The notes under the pieces: generated by a model
What the model saw: only the letters and a program-made list of their open reading frames with translations
Databases searched by the model: none
Told to the model about the DNA's origin: nothing
Part shown: positions 8,301 through 15,345 of the stretch, piece by piece
Position numbering within the stretch: position 1 is the first letter of the stretch
Layout of the letters: each line of letters opens with the position of its first letter
Assembly (NCBI RefSeq): GCF_015624425.1
Contig: NZ_CP049919.1
Location: forward strand, 1,736,001-1,800,000
Direction of reading: 5' to 3'
DNA length: 64,000 bases
Source: Roseateles sp. DAIF2
GTDB taxonomy: Bacteria > Pseudomonadota > Gammaproteobacteria > Burkholderiales > Burkholderiaceae_C
Made by a program: the position numbers and the translations under genes

Positions 8301-8301
8301 C

Positions 8302-9321
8302 GTGAAGCTCGCGGACTGGAGAACCGGCGCGGCCCTGGCCGCGCTGCTGGCGCTGTTGAGCCTGGCGGCCCTGCTGCTGGGGCCGGGCCGGGTCGGGCCG
8401 GCCGCGGGCTGGGCCTGGCTGAGCGGCGCTGCGGTCGATGATGCCGAGCATGTCGGCATGGTGCTGACCCAGCTGCGCGCGCCGCGTCTGCTGGCGGCCC
8501 TGCTGGTCGGCGCGGCGCTGGGCGCCGCCGGCGTGCTGCTGCAGGCGGTGACGCGCAACCCGCTGGCCGAGCCGGGCCTGCTGGGCGTGAACGCCGGCGC
8601 CACCCTGGCGATCGCTGCGGGCCTGGTGCTGCAGGGCAGCCTGGGCGCCCTGGGCCTGCTGGGCTGGGCCCTGCTCGGCGCGCTGGCCGGCAGCGCGCTG
8701 GTGCTGCTGCTGGCGCGCGCGGGCGATGCCCGCATGTCGCCGCTGCGCCTGGTGCTGGCCGGGCTGGCGGTGGCGGCCAGCGCGCGCGGCTTCATGGCCT
8801 TCTTGCTGCTGTCCAGCCAGCAGGGGCTGGACCAGTTCCGCTTCTGGGTGCTGGGCTCGCTGGCGCGGGTCACGCCGGAGCTGCTGGGGCCGGGTCTTGC
8901 CCCGCTGCTGGCGGGCCTGCTGCTGGCGCTGCTGCTGGCGCGTCCGCTGGGTCTGCTGGCGCTGGGCGACGAGCTGGCAGCCAGCCTGGGGGGGCGGCCC
9001 GGCCTGCTGCGCTGGGCCGCGGTGCTGGCGGTGGCGTTGATGGCCGGCGGCGCGGTGGCGCTGGTCGGGCCGATCGCCTTCCTGGGCTTTGTCGCGCCCT
9101 ATCTGGCGCGCGGCCTGGGCGGCGGCCATGAGCTGGGCCGGCAGCTGCGGCGCGCGATGCTGATCGGCGCGGCGCTGCTGATCGCGGCGGACCTGCTGGC
9201 GCGCCTGATCGTGCAGCCCTTCGAGGCGCCGGTCAGCGCGGTGGTGGCGCTGCTGGGCGCGCCGGTGCTGGTGTGGATGGTGCGGCGCGAGCCGACGCTG
9301 GGGCTGGAGACGCGCGAATGA
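8302..9321 (+). CDS. FecCD-family iron-siderophore ABC permease 1 (FepD-like)
   Basis: 339 residues from the GTG at 8302, which begins two bases after the binding-protein stop; no in-frame ATG is nearby. About ten hydrophobic segments fit the BtuC/FecCD fold. Family landmarks include LRAPRLLAALLVGAALGAAGVLL, NPLAEPGLLGVNAGA and LVGPIAFLGFVAPYLAR, the latter part of the ATPase-coupling region. It pairs with the next permease to make a heterodimeric channel in the inner membrane. Confidence 0.88.
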   Translation: MKLADWRTGAALAALLALLSLAALLLGPGRVGPAAGWAWLSGAAVDDAEHVGMVLTQLRAPRLLAALLVGAALGAAGVLLQAVTRNPLAEPGLLGVNAGATLAIAAGLVLQGSLGALGLLGWALLGALAGSALVLLLARAGDARMSPLRLVLAGLAVAASARGFMAFLLLSSQQGLDQFRFWVLGSLARVTPELLGPGLAPLLAGLLLALLLARPLGLLALGDELAASLGGRPGLLRWAAVLAVALMAGGAVALVGPIAFLGFVAPYLARGLGGGHELGRQLRRAMLIGAALLIAADLLARLIVQPFEAPVSAVVALLGAPVLVWMVRREPTLGLETRE

Positions 9322-10355
9322 CGAGCATGAGCAATGCCGTCTGGGTCTGGCGCCATCGCGCCCTGTCGCTGCGCCTGCAGCCGCGCCGCCTGGGCCTGCA
9401 TCTGGCCTGCCTGGCGCTGGCCCTGGCGGCCACGCTGCTGGCGCTGCTGCTGGGTGATACGCGGCTGTCGCCGGCCGAGCTGTGGTCCGGCCTGACGGGG
9501 GCGGATCCGATGCTGGCCTTCCTGGTGCAGGAGCTGCGCCTGCCGCGCGTCGCGGCCGGGGCCCTGGTCGGCGCGGCGCTGGGCGGCTCGGGCCTGCTGC
9601 TGCAGACCCTGGCGCGCAACCGCCTGGCCAGCCCGGACCTGCTGGGCATCAGCGATGGCGCGATCCTGGCGATGGGCTTGTCCCTCTTGTGGTCGGCCGA
9701 GGCGATGCTGGGGCCCTGGTGGCAGGCGCTGCTGGGCGCGCTGGTCTCGGTCGGCGTGATCCTGGCCGCGGCTGGCGGGGTGGGGCGCCAGGGCTACCGG
9801 GTGCTGATCATTGGCCTGGGCCTGGCGAGCCTGCTGCGCGCGCTGTTCGACCTGGTGCTGGCGACCCTGCCGGTGATGCACAGCGCGGCGATTTACAGCT
9901 TCAGCGTCGGCAGCCTGCTGGGCCGCGGCTATGCGGTGGCGCTGCCGGCCGGGGCGGCGCTGGGCTTGCTGCTGCTGGTGCTGGTACCGCTGTCGCGCGG
10001 CCTGGGCCTGCTGGCGCTGGGCGAGGACATGGCGCGGGTGCTGGGCCTGCGCAGCGGCGCGCTGCGGCTGGCGGTGCTGCTGATCGCGGCGGCGCTGGCC
10101 GGCATTGGCGTCAGCGTGGCCGGGCCGCTGGGCTTTGTCGCGATCGCCGCGCCGATCCTGACGCGCGCGCTGTTCGGCGGCCTGGGCCTGCCGATGGCGG
10201 CGGCGATGGCGATGGGCGCGAGCCTGGTGCTGGCGGCCGACACCCTGGGTCGGGTCTGGCTGGCGCCGGTGGAGCTGCCGGCCGGCGTGATCACCGGCAT
10301 GCTGGGCGGGCCCTTCCTGCTGTGGGTGCTGCTGCGCCGGCCGCAGGGCGAGTGA
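9318..10355 (+). CDS. FecCD-family iron-siderophore ABC permease 2 (FepG-like)
   Basis: 345 residues; the ATG overlaps the TGA of permease 1 (ATGA). Landmarks parallel those of its partner: LRLPRVAAGALVGAALGGSGLLL, RLASPDLLGISDGA and VSVAGPLGFVAIAAPILTR. Roughly nine to ten membrane helices. Two distinct FecCD genes in tandem match the FepDG or FecCD arrangement, while vitamin B12 and many heme systems use a single permease gene. This favours a siderophore substrate. Confidence 0.87.
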   Translation: MTSMSNAVWVWRHRALSLRLQPRRLGLHLACLALALAATLLALLLGDTRLSPAELWSGLTGADPMLAFLVQELRLPRVAAGALVGAALGGSGLLLQTLARNRLASPDLLGISDGAILAMGLSLLWSAEAMLGPWWQALLGALVSVGVILAAAGGVGRQGYRVLIIGLGLASLLRALFDLVLATLPVMHSAAIYSFSVGSLLGRGYAVALPAGAALGLLLLVLVPLSRGLGLLALGEDMARVLGLRSGALRLAVLLIAAALAGIGVSVAGPLGFVAIAAPILTRALFGGLGLPMAAAMAMGASLVLAADTLGRVWLAPVELPAGVITGMLGGPFLLWVLLRRPQGE

Positions 10356-10373
10356 ATGAGGAACGAGGAAGCG

Positions 10374-11150
10374 ATGGAACTGAGGATCGAGGGCCTGCGC
10401 GCCGACTACCGTGAGAAGGCCGTGCTGCAGGGCCTGGACTTCGCGCTGCGGCCGGGCCGGGTGCTGGCCATCGTCGGGCCCAACGGCTGCGGCAAGTCCA
10501 CCCTGCTGCGTTGCATCGCGCGCCTGCACCGGCCCAGCGGCGGCCGCGTGCTGCTGGGCGGCGAGGAGGTCTGGCGCCTGAAGCCCGCCGCGATGGCGCG
10601 CCGTGTCGGCCTGCTGCCGCAGCACACGCAGGCGCCAGCCGGCATCACGGTGGCGCAGCTGGTGGCCTTCGGCCGCCGTCCCTATCAGGGTTTGCTGCGC
10701 CAATGGTCGGTCGAGGACGAGGCCGCGGTGGCGCGCGCGCTGGCCGAGACCGATCTGCAGGCGCTGGTCGCGCGGCCGGTCGAGCGCCTGTCCGGCGGGC
10801 AGCGCCAGCGCGCCTGGCTGGCGATGGTGCTGGCCCAGGAAACGCCCTGGCTGCTGCTGGACGAGCCGACCAGCATGCTGGACCTGGGGCATCAGGTCGA
10901 GCTGCTGGGCCTGGTGCGGCGCCTGGCCCACCAGGCCGGCCGCGGCGTCGTGATGGTGCTGCACGACCTGGCCGCCGCCGCGCGCTACGCCGATGAACTG
11001 CTGGCCCTGCACGAGGGTCAGGTCTTGAGCCTGGGCGCGCCGCGCGAGGTGGTGACGCCGGCGCTGGTGCAGCGGCTCTATGGCGTCGCGGCCCATGTGC
11101 TGGCGGCACCGGACGATGGGGCGCCGCTGGTCGTGCCGGCCCTGGCGTGA
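10374..11150 (+). CDS. Iron-siderophore ABC transporter ATPase (FepC-like)
   Basis: 258 residues from ATG 10374, preceded by GAGGAACGAGGAAG, a strong ribosome site that lies inside a possible longer start at 10356. Walker A GPNGCGKST, Q-loop LLPQHTQAP, signature RLSGGQRQRAW and Walker B WLLLDEPTSMLD are all canonical, and the switch His is in VLHDL. The long QRLYGVAAHVL tail is typical of FepC/FecE. It energises the two upstream permeases and closes the iron operon. Confidence 0.9.
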   Translation: MELRIEGLRADYREKAVLQGLDFALRPGRVLAIVGPNGCGKSTLLRCIARLHRPSGGRVLLGGEEVWRLKPAAMARRVGLLPQHTQAPAGITVAQLVAFGRRPYQGLLRQWSVEDEAAVARALAETDLQALVARPVERLSGGQRQRAWLAMVLAQETPWLLLDEPTSMLDLGHQVELLGLVRRLAHQAGRGVVMVLHDLAAAARYADELLALHEGQVLSLGAPREVVTPALVQRLYGVAAHVLAAPDDGAPLVVPALA

Positions 11151-11481
11151 GGCGCACCGCTGCCCGTGTAACAAAGTAAGAAAACTGCATCGCCGTCAGC
11201 GGCGTCCCCGCAACGGTGCTGCCATGTTTGCGCCGCCGCGGATAGACCCTCGACGGCCCGGGAAGCCCTAATTTCCCGGCGTAGAGCGCCGATATACGCT
11301 GCATGGACCCAGATCGTGCCGGGTGTAACGGGCGCTCACCGATGGCGGTCGATGCACCCCCAGGACCGGGGGCTTGAAGGTGTAAGTTATTTGTGTCAAT
11401 TGTTTTGGCGACAGGGGCCGACCCGGTATCGCCAGAATCGCAGGCTAGACTCCGACGCCAAGTTAGGGGTCCTCACAAATC
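11151..11481. other. 331-bp intergenic region between the iron operon and the FeeM-like gene
   Basis: No convincing gene was found. It holds two short hairpins: CCGGGAA/TTCCCGG around 11259-11279, and CCCCC/GGGGG around 11350-11366. Neither is followed by a T run, so they are weak terminator candidates. The second half is AT-richer (GTAAGTTATTTGTGTCAATTG near 11381-11401) and probably contains the promoter and a leader for the gene at 11482. No known riboswitch consensus was recognised. Confidence 0.5.
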
Positions 11482-12261
11482 ATGCAAGAAGCCAGTTCAG
11501 CGATGGGTACGAATGCCGGTGTGCATGCCACCGCCGGCATTCGCAGCCACCGTTCGGCGGGCTTTGCCATCCACGCCGCCAGCACCGCGCACCACCGCTG
11601 GGCGGCGAGCCAGCTGGTGCATCAGCGTTATCTGCAGCGCGGCTATCGCCGTAGCCAGCACGCGCCGGAGGCCTCCACCGCGGCACCCACCGAGCCGCAT
11701 CTGCTGGTGTTCAGCGCCACCGGTGCCGAGGGGCCGCTGGGTACCCTGGGCGTGCGTTTCGATTCCGCGCTGGGCCTGAATGCCGATGCGGTGTTCCCGG
11801 CCGAGATGCGGGCGCTGCGTGCCGACGGCCACCGCCTGTGCGAATTCACCCAGCTGGCGCTGGATGCCGACGTAGCGTCCAAGCGCGTGCTGGCCGCGCT
11901 GTTTCATACCGCCTATCTACACGCCTACAAGCTGCGTGGCATCCGCACCCTGGTGGTCGAGGTGAACCCGCGCCATGTGGCCTATTACCGCCGCATGCTG
12001 GGCTTCCAGGTCTATAGCGAGACGCGCATGAATCCGCGCGTGCAGGCGCCGGCCGTGCTGCTGTGCCTGGATCTGGCCCATGTCGAGCGGCAGATCGCGC
12101 TGCATGGCGGCCGCCCGGAGCGCGCCAGCGAGCAGCGCACCCTGTATCCCTATGCCTTCTCCGCCAGCGAGGAGGCCGAGTTGCTGGCCGCGCTGAGCCA
12201 GGGCTCCGAGCAGCAGCAGCATCCTTACGATCAGCAAGCGCTGATGGCCGCCGCGGCCTGA
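11482..12261 (+). CDS. FeeM-type N-acyl amino acid synthase (GNAT fold)
   Basis: 259 residues. The core resembles FeeM-like acyltransferases: LGTLGVRFDSALGLNADAVF, RALRADGHRLCEFTQLALD, SKRVLAALFHTAY and EVNPRHVAYYRRMLGF, ending in APAVLLCLDLAHVERQIALHGG. These enzymes, GNAT-fold relatives of autoinducer synthases, link an acyl carrier protein's fatty acyl group to an amino acid; in some proteobacteria related genes travel with exosortase loci, none of which is seen here. It stands alone after a 331-bp gap, so it has its own promoter. The product is not known. ATG 11503 is an alternative start. Confidence 0.72.
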   Translation: MQEASSAMGTNAGVHATAGIRSHRSAGFAIHAASTAHHRWAASQLVHQRYLQRGYRRSQHAPEASTAAPTEPHLLVFSATGAEGPLGTLGVRFDSALGLNADAVFPAEMRALRADGHRLCEFTQLALDADVASKRVLAALFHTAYLHAYKLRGIRTLVVEVNPRHVAYYRRMLGFQVYSETRMNPRVQAPAVLLCLDLAHVERQIALHGGRPERASEQRTLYPYAFSASEEAELLAALSQGSEQQQHPYDQQALMAAAA

Positions 12262-12276
12262 CGCGGGGCCGTCTCG

Positions 12277-12870
12277 TCAGTCCGTTGGCGGGACGATGCG
12301 CACCCGCGGCCAGCGGCCCGGATAGTTCTTCTGCGCCACGCGCTGGCGGTAGGTCGCCGGGCTGACCCGGCGCGGATTGCGCCGCACCACCATCCCGAAC
12401 AGATCGTCCAGTCCCAGCGGCGCGATCACGGTCAGCGAGTCGTCCACCTCCAGCCTCAGGCCCACCGCGGTCGCGTATTCGGGCCAGCTGGCGATGGCGG
12501 CTTCCAGCGAATCCAGCGGCTCGACCGCATGGCCGAAGCAGGCCTCGAACCAGAGATGCACGCCGGCCTGGTTGGTGAGCTCCCAGGGCAGCTCCGGCGC
12601 ATGGCGCACCAGCTCGGCCTGCAGCGCGGCATCGCGCGCCGGGCCCAGGTCCCGCGGATCGAAGAAGGCCAAATCGATGTCGGCCAGGGCCGAGGGTTGG
12701 GCCTGGCCATGCAGGGCATCCCAGACCAGGTTGCGCACCGCGCCGGCGCCGATGCACCAGGGCAGCGCCGGCGGCAGGCAGGTGCGGGCCGCGCGCAGCG
12801 CCCGCATGAACCAGGGACTGTCCGCCGCGATGGCGCGCAGGCGGTCGATCGACTCGCTGCTGTCCGTCAT
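12277..12870 (-). CDS. Nucleotidyltransferase-like protein (DUF925/COG3575 family)
   Basis: 197 residues. The conserved features CIGAGAVRNLVWDALHG and the acidic DIDLAFFDP resemble the GGxxR and DxD elements of pol-beta-type nucleotidyltransferases; the C-terminal PATYRQRVAQKNYPGRWPRV is the family hallmark. No substrate is established for these proteins. The start codon overlaps the stop of the upstream IclR regulator (ATGA), so it is co-transcribed with it. Convergent with the FeeM-like gene, 15 bp away. Confidence 0.75.
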   Translation of the reverse strand: MTDSSESIDRLRAIAADSPWFMRALRAARTCLPPALPWCIGAGAVRNLVWDALHGQAQPSALADIDLAFFDPRDLGPARDAALQAELVRHAPELPWELTNQAGVHLWFEACFGHAVEPLDSLEAAIASWPEYATAVGLRLEVDDSLTVIAPLGLDDLFGMVVRRNPRRVSPATYRQRVAQKNYPGRWPRVRIVPPTD

Positions 12871-13661
12871 GCCGCGCGCCAGCCCAGCTGGCGCGACAGT
12901 TCCTGGCCGACGCGCCGGAGCCCCTGGGCCAGCGGGCCGTCCAGGCGCGCGTCGAAGCTGCCGCTGGCGCCGATCGCGGTCAGGCTCAGCACCATGCGGC
13001 CCTGGTCGTCGAACACCGGCGCGGCCAGCGCGCTGACCCCGGCCACCACCCCGTCCTGCGAGGCGGCGATGCCCAGCTTCCGGGCCTGGGCCAGATGCTC
13101 GGCCAGCTCGGCCGGCAGCGCGGCCTGGCCCTCGTGCCGCAGCGCGGCCAGCACCGGCTCGCGCGGCAGATGGGCGGCGAACAGCCGGCCCGAGGCGGTG
13201 CCGGTCAGGCTCATCACCGTGCCATGGCGCATGCTGATATGCACCGGGCTGGCGGCCTCGGCGACGCGCACGATGGTCGGCCCGCGGTTGCCCCAGACGG
13301 CGATCGCCACCGTGTGGCCCAGCGCCTGGGCCAGCTCCTCGATGCGCGGCGTGGCCAGACGCACCGGGTCGTACTGCTGCAGGCTGATCAGGCCCAGCTG
13401 CAGCGCCAGCGGGCCCAGGCCGTAGCGGCCGCCACCGGCCTCCTGCTCCACCAGGCCCAGCTTGATGAAGCTGACCAGATAGGGGTGGGCCTTGGCCGGC
13501 GGCATGCCGGCCTCGCGCGCCAGGTCCTTCAGCGCCAGCGGCCGGCCCTGGTGGGCCAGCGCGATCAGCAGCTGGCCGCCCACCTCGATGCTCTGGATGC
13601 CGCGCGGTCCCCCCCGCTCGGGCGGGCTGCCTGCGCTGTTGCTGCTGTCCTGGTCCGTCAT
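12867..13661 (-). CDS. IclR-family regulator of the homogentisate operon
   Basis: 264 residues: an N-terminal winged helix (about 21-80, IQSIEVGGQLLIALAHQG and LKDLAREAGMPPAKAHPYLVSF) and a C-terminal IclR effector domain (about 95-260). The ATG at 13661 follows a 129-bp AT-rich gap divergent from the aromatic operon that starts with the MBL gene at 13791; inverted repeats in that gap are good binding sites. IclR proteins near aromatic operons commonly act as ligand-dependent activators or repressors. The likely effector is a hydroxyphenylacetate or homogentisate, by context only. Confidence 0.85.
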   Translation of the reverse strand: MTDQDSSNSAGSPPERGGPRGIQSIEVGGQLLIALAHQGRPLALKDLAREAGMPPAKAHPYLVSFIKLGLVEQEAGGGRYGLGPLALQLGLISLQQYDPVRLATPRIEELAQALGHTVAIAVWGNRGPTIVRVAEAASPVHISMRHGTVMSLTGTASGRLFAAHLPREPVLAALRHEGQAALPAELAEHLAQARKLGIAASQDGVVAGVSALAAPVFDDQGRMVLSLTAIGASGSFDARLDGPLAQGLRRVGQELSRQLGWRAA

Positions 13662-13710
13662 CGATCTAGGGTTTCTACTTAAAACAATCGATTAGACATT
13701 AACAAACGCG

Positions 13711-13729
13711 ATGACTAAGATCAAGTCAT
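13711..13729. promoter_or_regulatory. Secondary dyad in the IclR/aromatic operon promoter gap
   Basis: ATGACT (13711-13716) and AGTCAT (13724-13729) form a perfect 6-bp inverted repeat with a 7-bp spacer. It lies beside the larger dyad at 13738-13761 in the divergent promoter region and could be a second contact site or an autoregulatory site for the IclR protein. Confidence 0.35.
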
Positions 13730-13737
13730 GAATTCGT

Positions 13738-13761
13738 CTTAGGCAAATTGATTTGCTTAAG
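13738..13761. promoter_or_regulatory. Probable IclR operator for the homogentisate operon
   Basis: Two 10-bp arms, CTTAGGCAAA (13738-13747) and TTTGCTTAAG (13752-13761), are inverted copies matching 9 of 10, separated by TTGA. The site ends 29 bp before the first gene of the aromatic operon and is AT-rich in an otherwise GC-rich region. Position and symmetry suit the adjacent divergent IclR regulator. Confidence 0.6.
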
Positions 13762-13790
13762 GTTAAACATAGCCGGAGATAGCCGCCGCC

Positions 13791-14768
13791 ATGAGTACCG
13801 CCGCCAGCACTAGCAAGACCTTCGCCTCCCATGCCGATGTCGAGGAAAAACAGGTCAGCTTCGACCAGCTCTCGGCCCATGCCTGGGCCTACACCGCCGA
13901 GGGCGACCCGAACACCGGCATCGTGATCGGCGACGACGCGGTGATGGTGATCGACACCCAGGCCACGCCGGTGATGGCCGCCGACGTGATCCGCCGCATC
14001 CGCGAGGTGACCGACAAGCCGATCAAGTATGTGCTGCTGAGCCATTACCACGCGGTGCGCGTGCTGGGCGCCAGCGCCTATCGGCCCGAGCACATCATCG
14101 CCAGCCAGGACACATTTGATCTGATCGTCGAGCGCGGTGAGCAGGACAAGGCCAGCGAGATCGGCCGCTTCCCGCGCCTGTTCCGCAATGTCGAATCCGT
14201 GCCGCCGGGCCTGACCTGGCCGACGATCACCTTCACCGGCAGGATGACCCTGTGGCTGGGCAAGCTGGAGGTGCAGATCCTGCAGCTGGGCCGCGGCCAT
14301 ACCAAGGGTGACACGGTGGTCTGGCTGCCCCAAGACAAGGTGCTGTTCAGCGGCGACCTGGTCGAGTTCGATGCCACGCCCTATGCCGGCGACGCCTATT
14401 TCCAGGATTGGCCGCAGACCTTGGACAACATCGCCGCGCTGAATCCCGAGAAGCTGGTGCCCGGCCGCGGCCGCGCGCTGCAGACCCCGGCCGAGGTGGC
14501 CGCCGGGTTGAGCGGCACGCGCGCCTTCGTCTCCGAGCTGTATGCCGCGGTCAAGGCCGGTGCCTCGGCCGGGCGCGACCTGAAGACCGTCTACCGCGAG
14601 ACCTATGACGCGCTGGCGCCCAAGTACGGCCAATGGGTCATCTTCGCCCACTGCATGCCCTTCGACGTGACCCGCGCCTACGACGAGGCGACGCAGTACC
14701 CCGATCCCCGCATCTGGACCGCCGAGCGCGACATCGAGATGTGGCGCGCGCTGGAAGACGTCAAGTAA
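13791..14768 (+). CDS. MBL-fold protein with degenerate HxHxDH motif, first gene of aromatic operon
   Basis: 325 residues. The fold is clear (IVIGDDAVMVIDTQATPVMA, then a His motif, then GRGHTKGDTVVWLP and VLFSGDLVEF), but the motif reads SHYHAVR: H85 and H87 are kept while the usual Asp-His pair is V89-R90. That removes the second metal site while the site-1 histidines remain. Proteins like this recur in aromatic operons of betaproteobacteria, where their reaction is not established. It starts the IclR-controlled operon, 22 bp before the VOC gene. Confidence 0.75.
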   Translation: MSTAASTSKTFASHADVEEKQVSFDQLSAHAWAYTAEGDPNTGIVIGDDAVMVIDTQATPVMAADVIRRIREVTDKPIKYVLLSHYHAVRVLGASAYRPEHIIASQDTFDLIVERGEQDKASEIGRFPRLFRNVESVPPGLTWPTITFTGRMTLWLGKLEVQILQLGRGHTKGDTVVWLPQDKVLFSGDLVEFDATPYAGDAYFQDWPQTLDNIAALNPEKLVPGRGRALQTPAEVAAGLSGTRAFVSELYAAVKAGASAGRDLKTVYRETYDALAPKYGQWVIFAHCMPFDVTRAYDEATQYPDPRIWTAERDIEMWRALEDVK

Positions 14769-14790
14769 GGAATAGAGGAGGAGCCCGCAG

Positions 14791-15336
14791 ATGAAGATCG
14801 AACGCATCCACCATGTGGCCTACCGCTGCCTGGACGCCAAGACCACGGTCGAGTGGTACCAGAAGCACCTGGGCATGGACTTCGTGCTCGCGATCGCCGA
14901 GGACAAGGTGCCCTCGACCAAGGCCGACGATCCCTATATGCACCTGTTCCTCGATGCGGGCCAGGGCAATGTGCTGGCCTTCTTCGAGCTGCCTACCGCC
15001 AGGCCTATGGGCCGCGACGAGAACACGCCGAACTGGGTGCAGCACATCGCCTTCAAGGTCGGCAGCGTCGCCGAGCTGGAGGCCAAGAAGGCCGAGCTGC
15101 AGGCCGCCGGCATCGAGGTGATCGGCGTCACCGACCACACGATCTTCAAGAGCATCTACTTCTTCGACCCGAACGGCCATCGCATCGAGCTGGCCGCCGA
15201 TGTCGGCACGCCCGAGATGTACGCCAGGCTCGACGCCTGCAAGTGGGAGATGTTGGAGGAGTGGAGCCGCACCAAGCGCGCGCCCAAGCATGCGGCCTGG
15301 ATGCACGAGCAGGAATTCGACCCCCACACCGCCTGA
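14791..15336 (+). CDS. VOC-superfamily (glyoxalase/dioxygenase fold) protein
   Basis: 181 residues with a paired beta-alpha-beta-beta-beta fold. IERIHHVAYRC supplies a metal-binding His near residue 6, WVQHIAFKV a second, and FFDPNGHRIELAAD the Glu, as in glyoxalase I and extradiol dioxygenases. A GAGGAGG ribosome site precedes the ATG. It lies between the MBL and the FAD hydroxylase genes, so it probably acts on an intermediate or side product of hydroxyphenylacetate/homogentisate breakdown. The C-terminal tail WSRTKRAPKHAAWMHEQEFD extends past the VOC domain. Confidence 0.75.
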   Translation: MKIERIHHVAYRCLDAKTTVEWYQKHLGMDFVLAIAEDKVPSTKADDPYMHLFLDAGQGNVLAFFELPTARPMGRDENTPNWVQHIAFKVGSVAELEAKKAELQAAGIEVIGVTDHTIFKSIYFFDPNGHRIELAADVGTPEMYARLDACKWEMLEEWSRTKRAPKHAAWMHEQEFDPHTA

Positions 15337-15345
15337 GGTCGGGCG

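Noticed and set aside
11151..11481. Possible riboswitch or Fur-controlled leader before the FeeM-like gene.
   Set aside because: Hairpins are present but no consensus for cobalamin, c-di-GMP, glycine or SAM riboswitches could be matched, and no Fur palindrome was seen.
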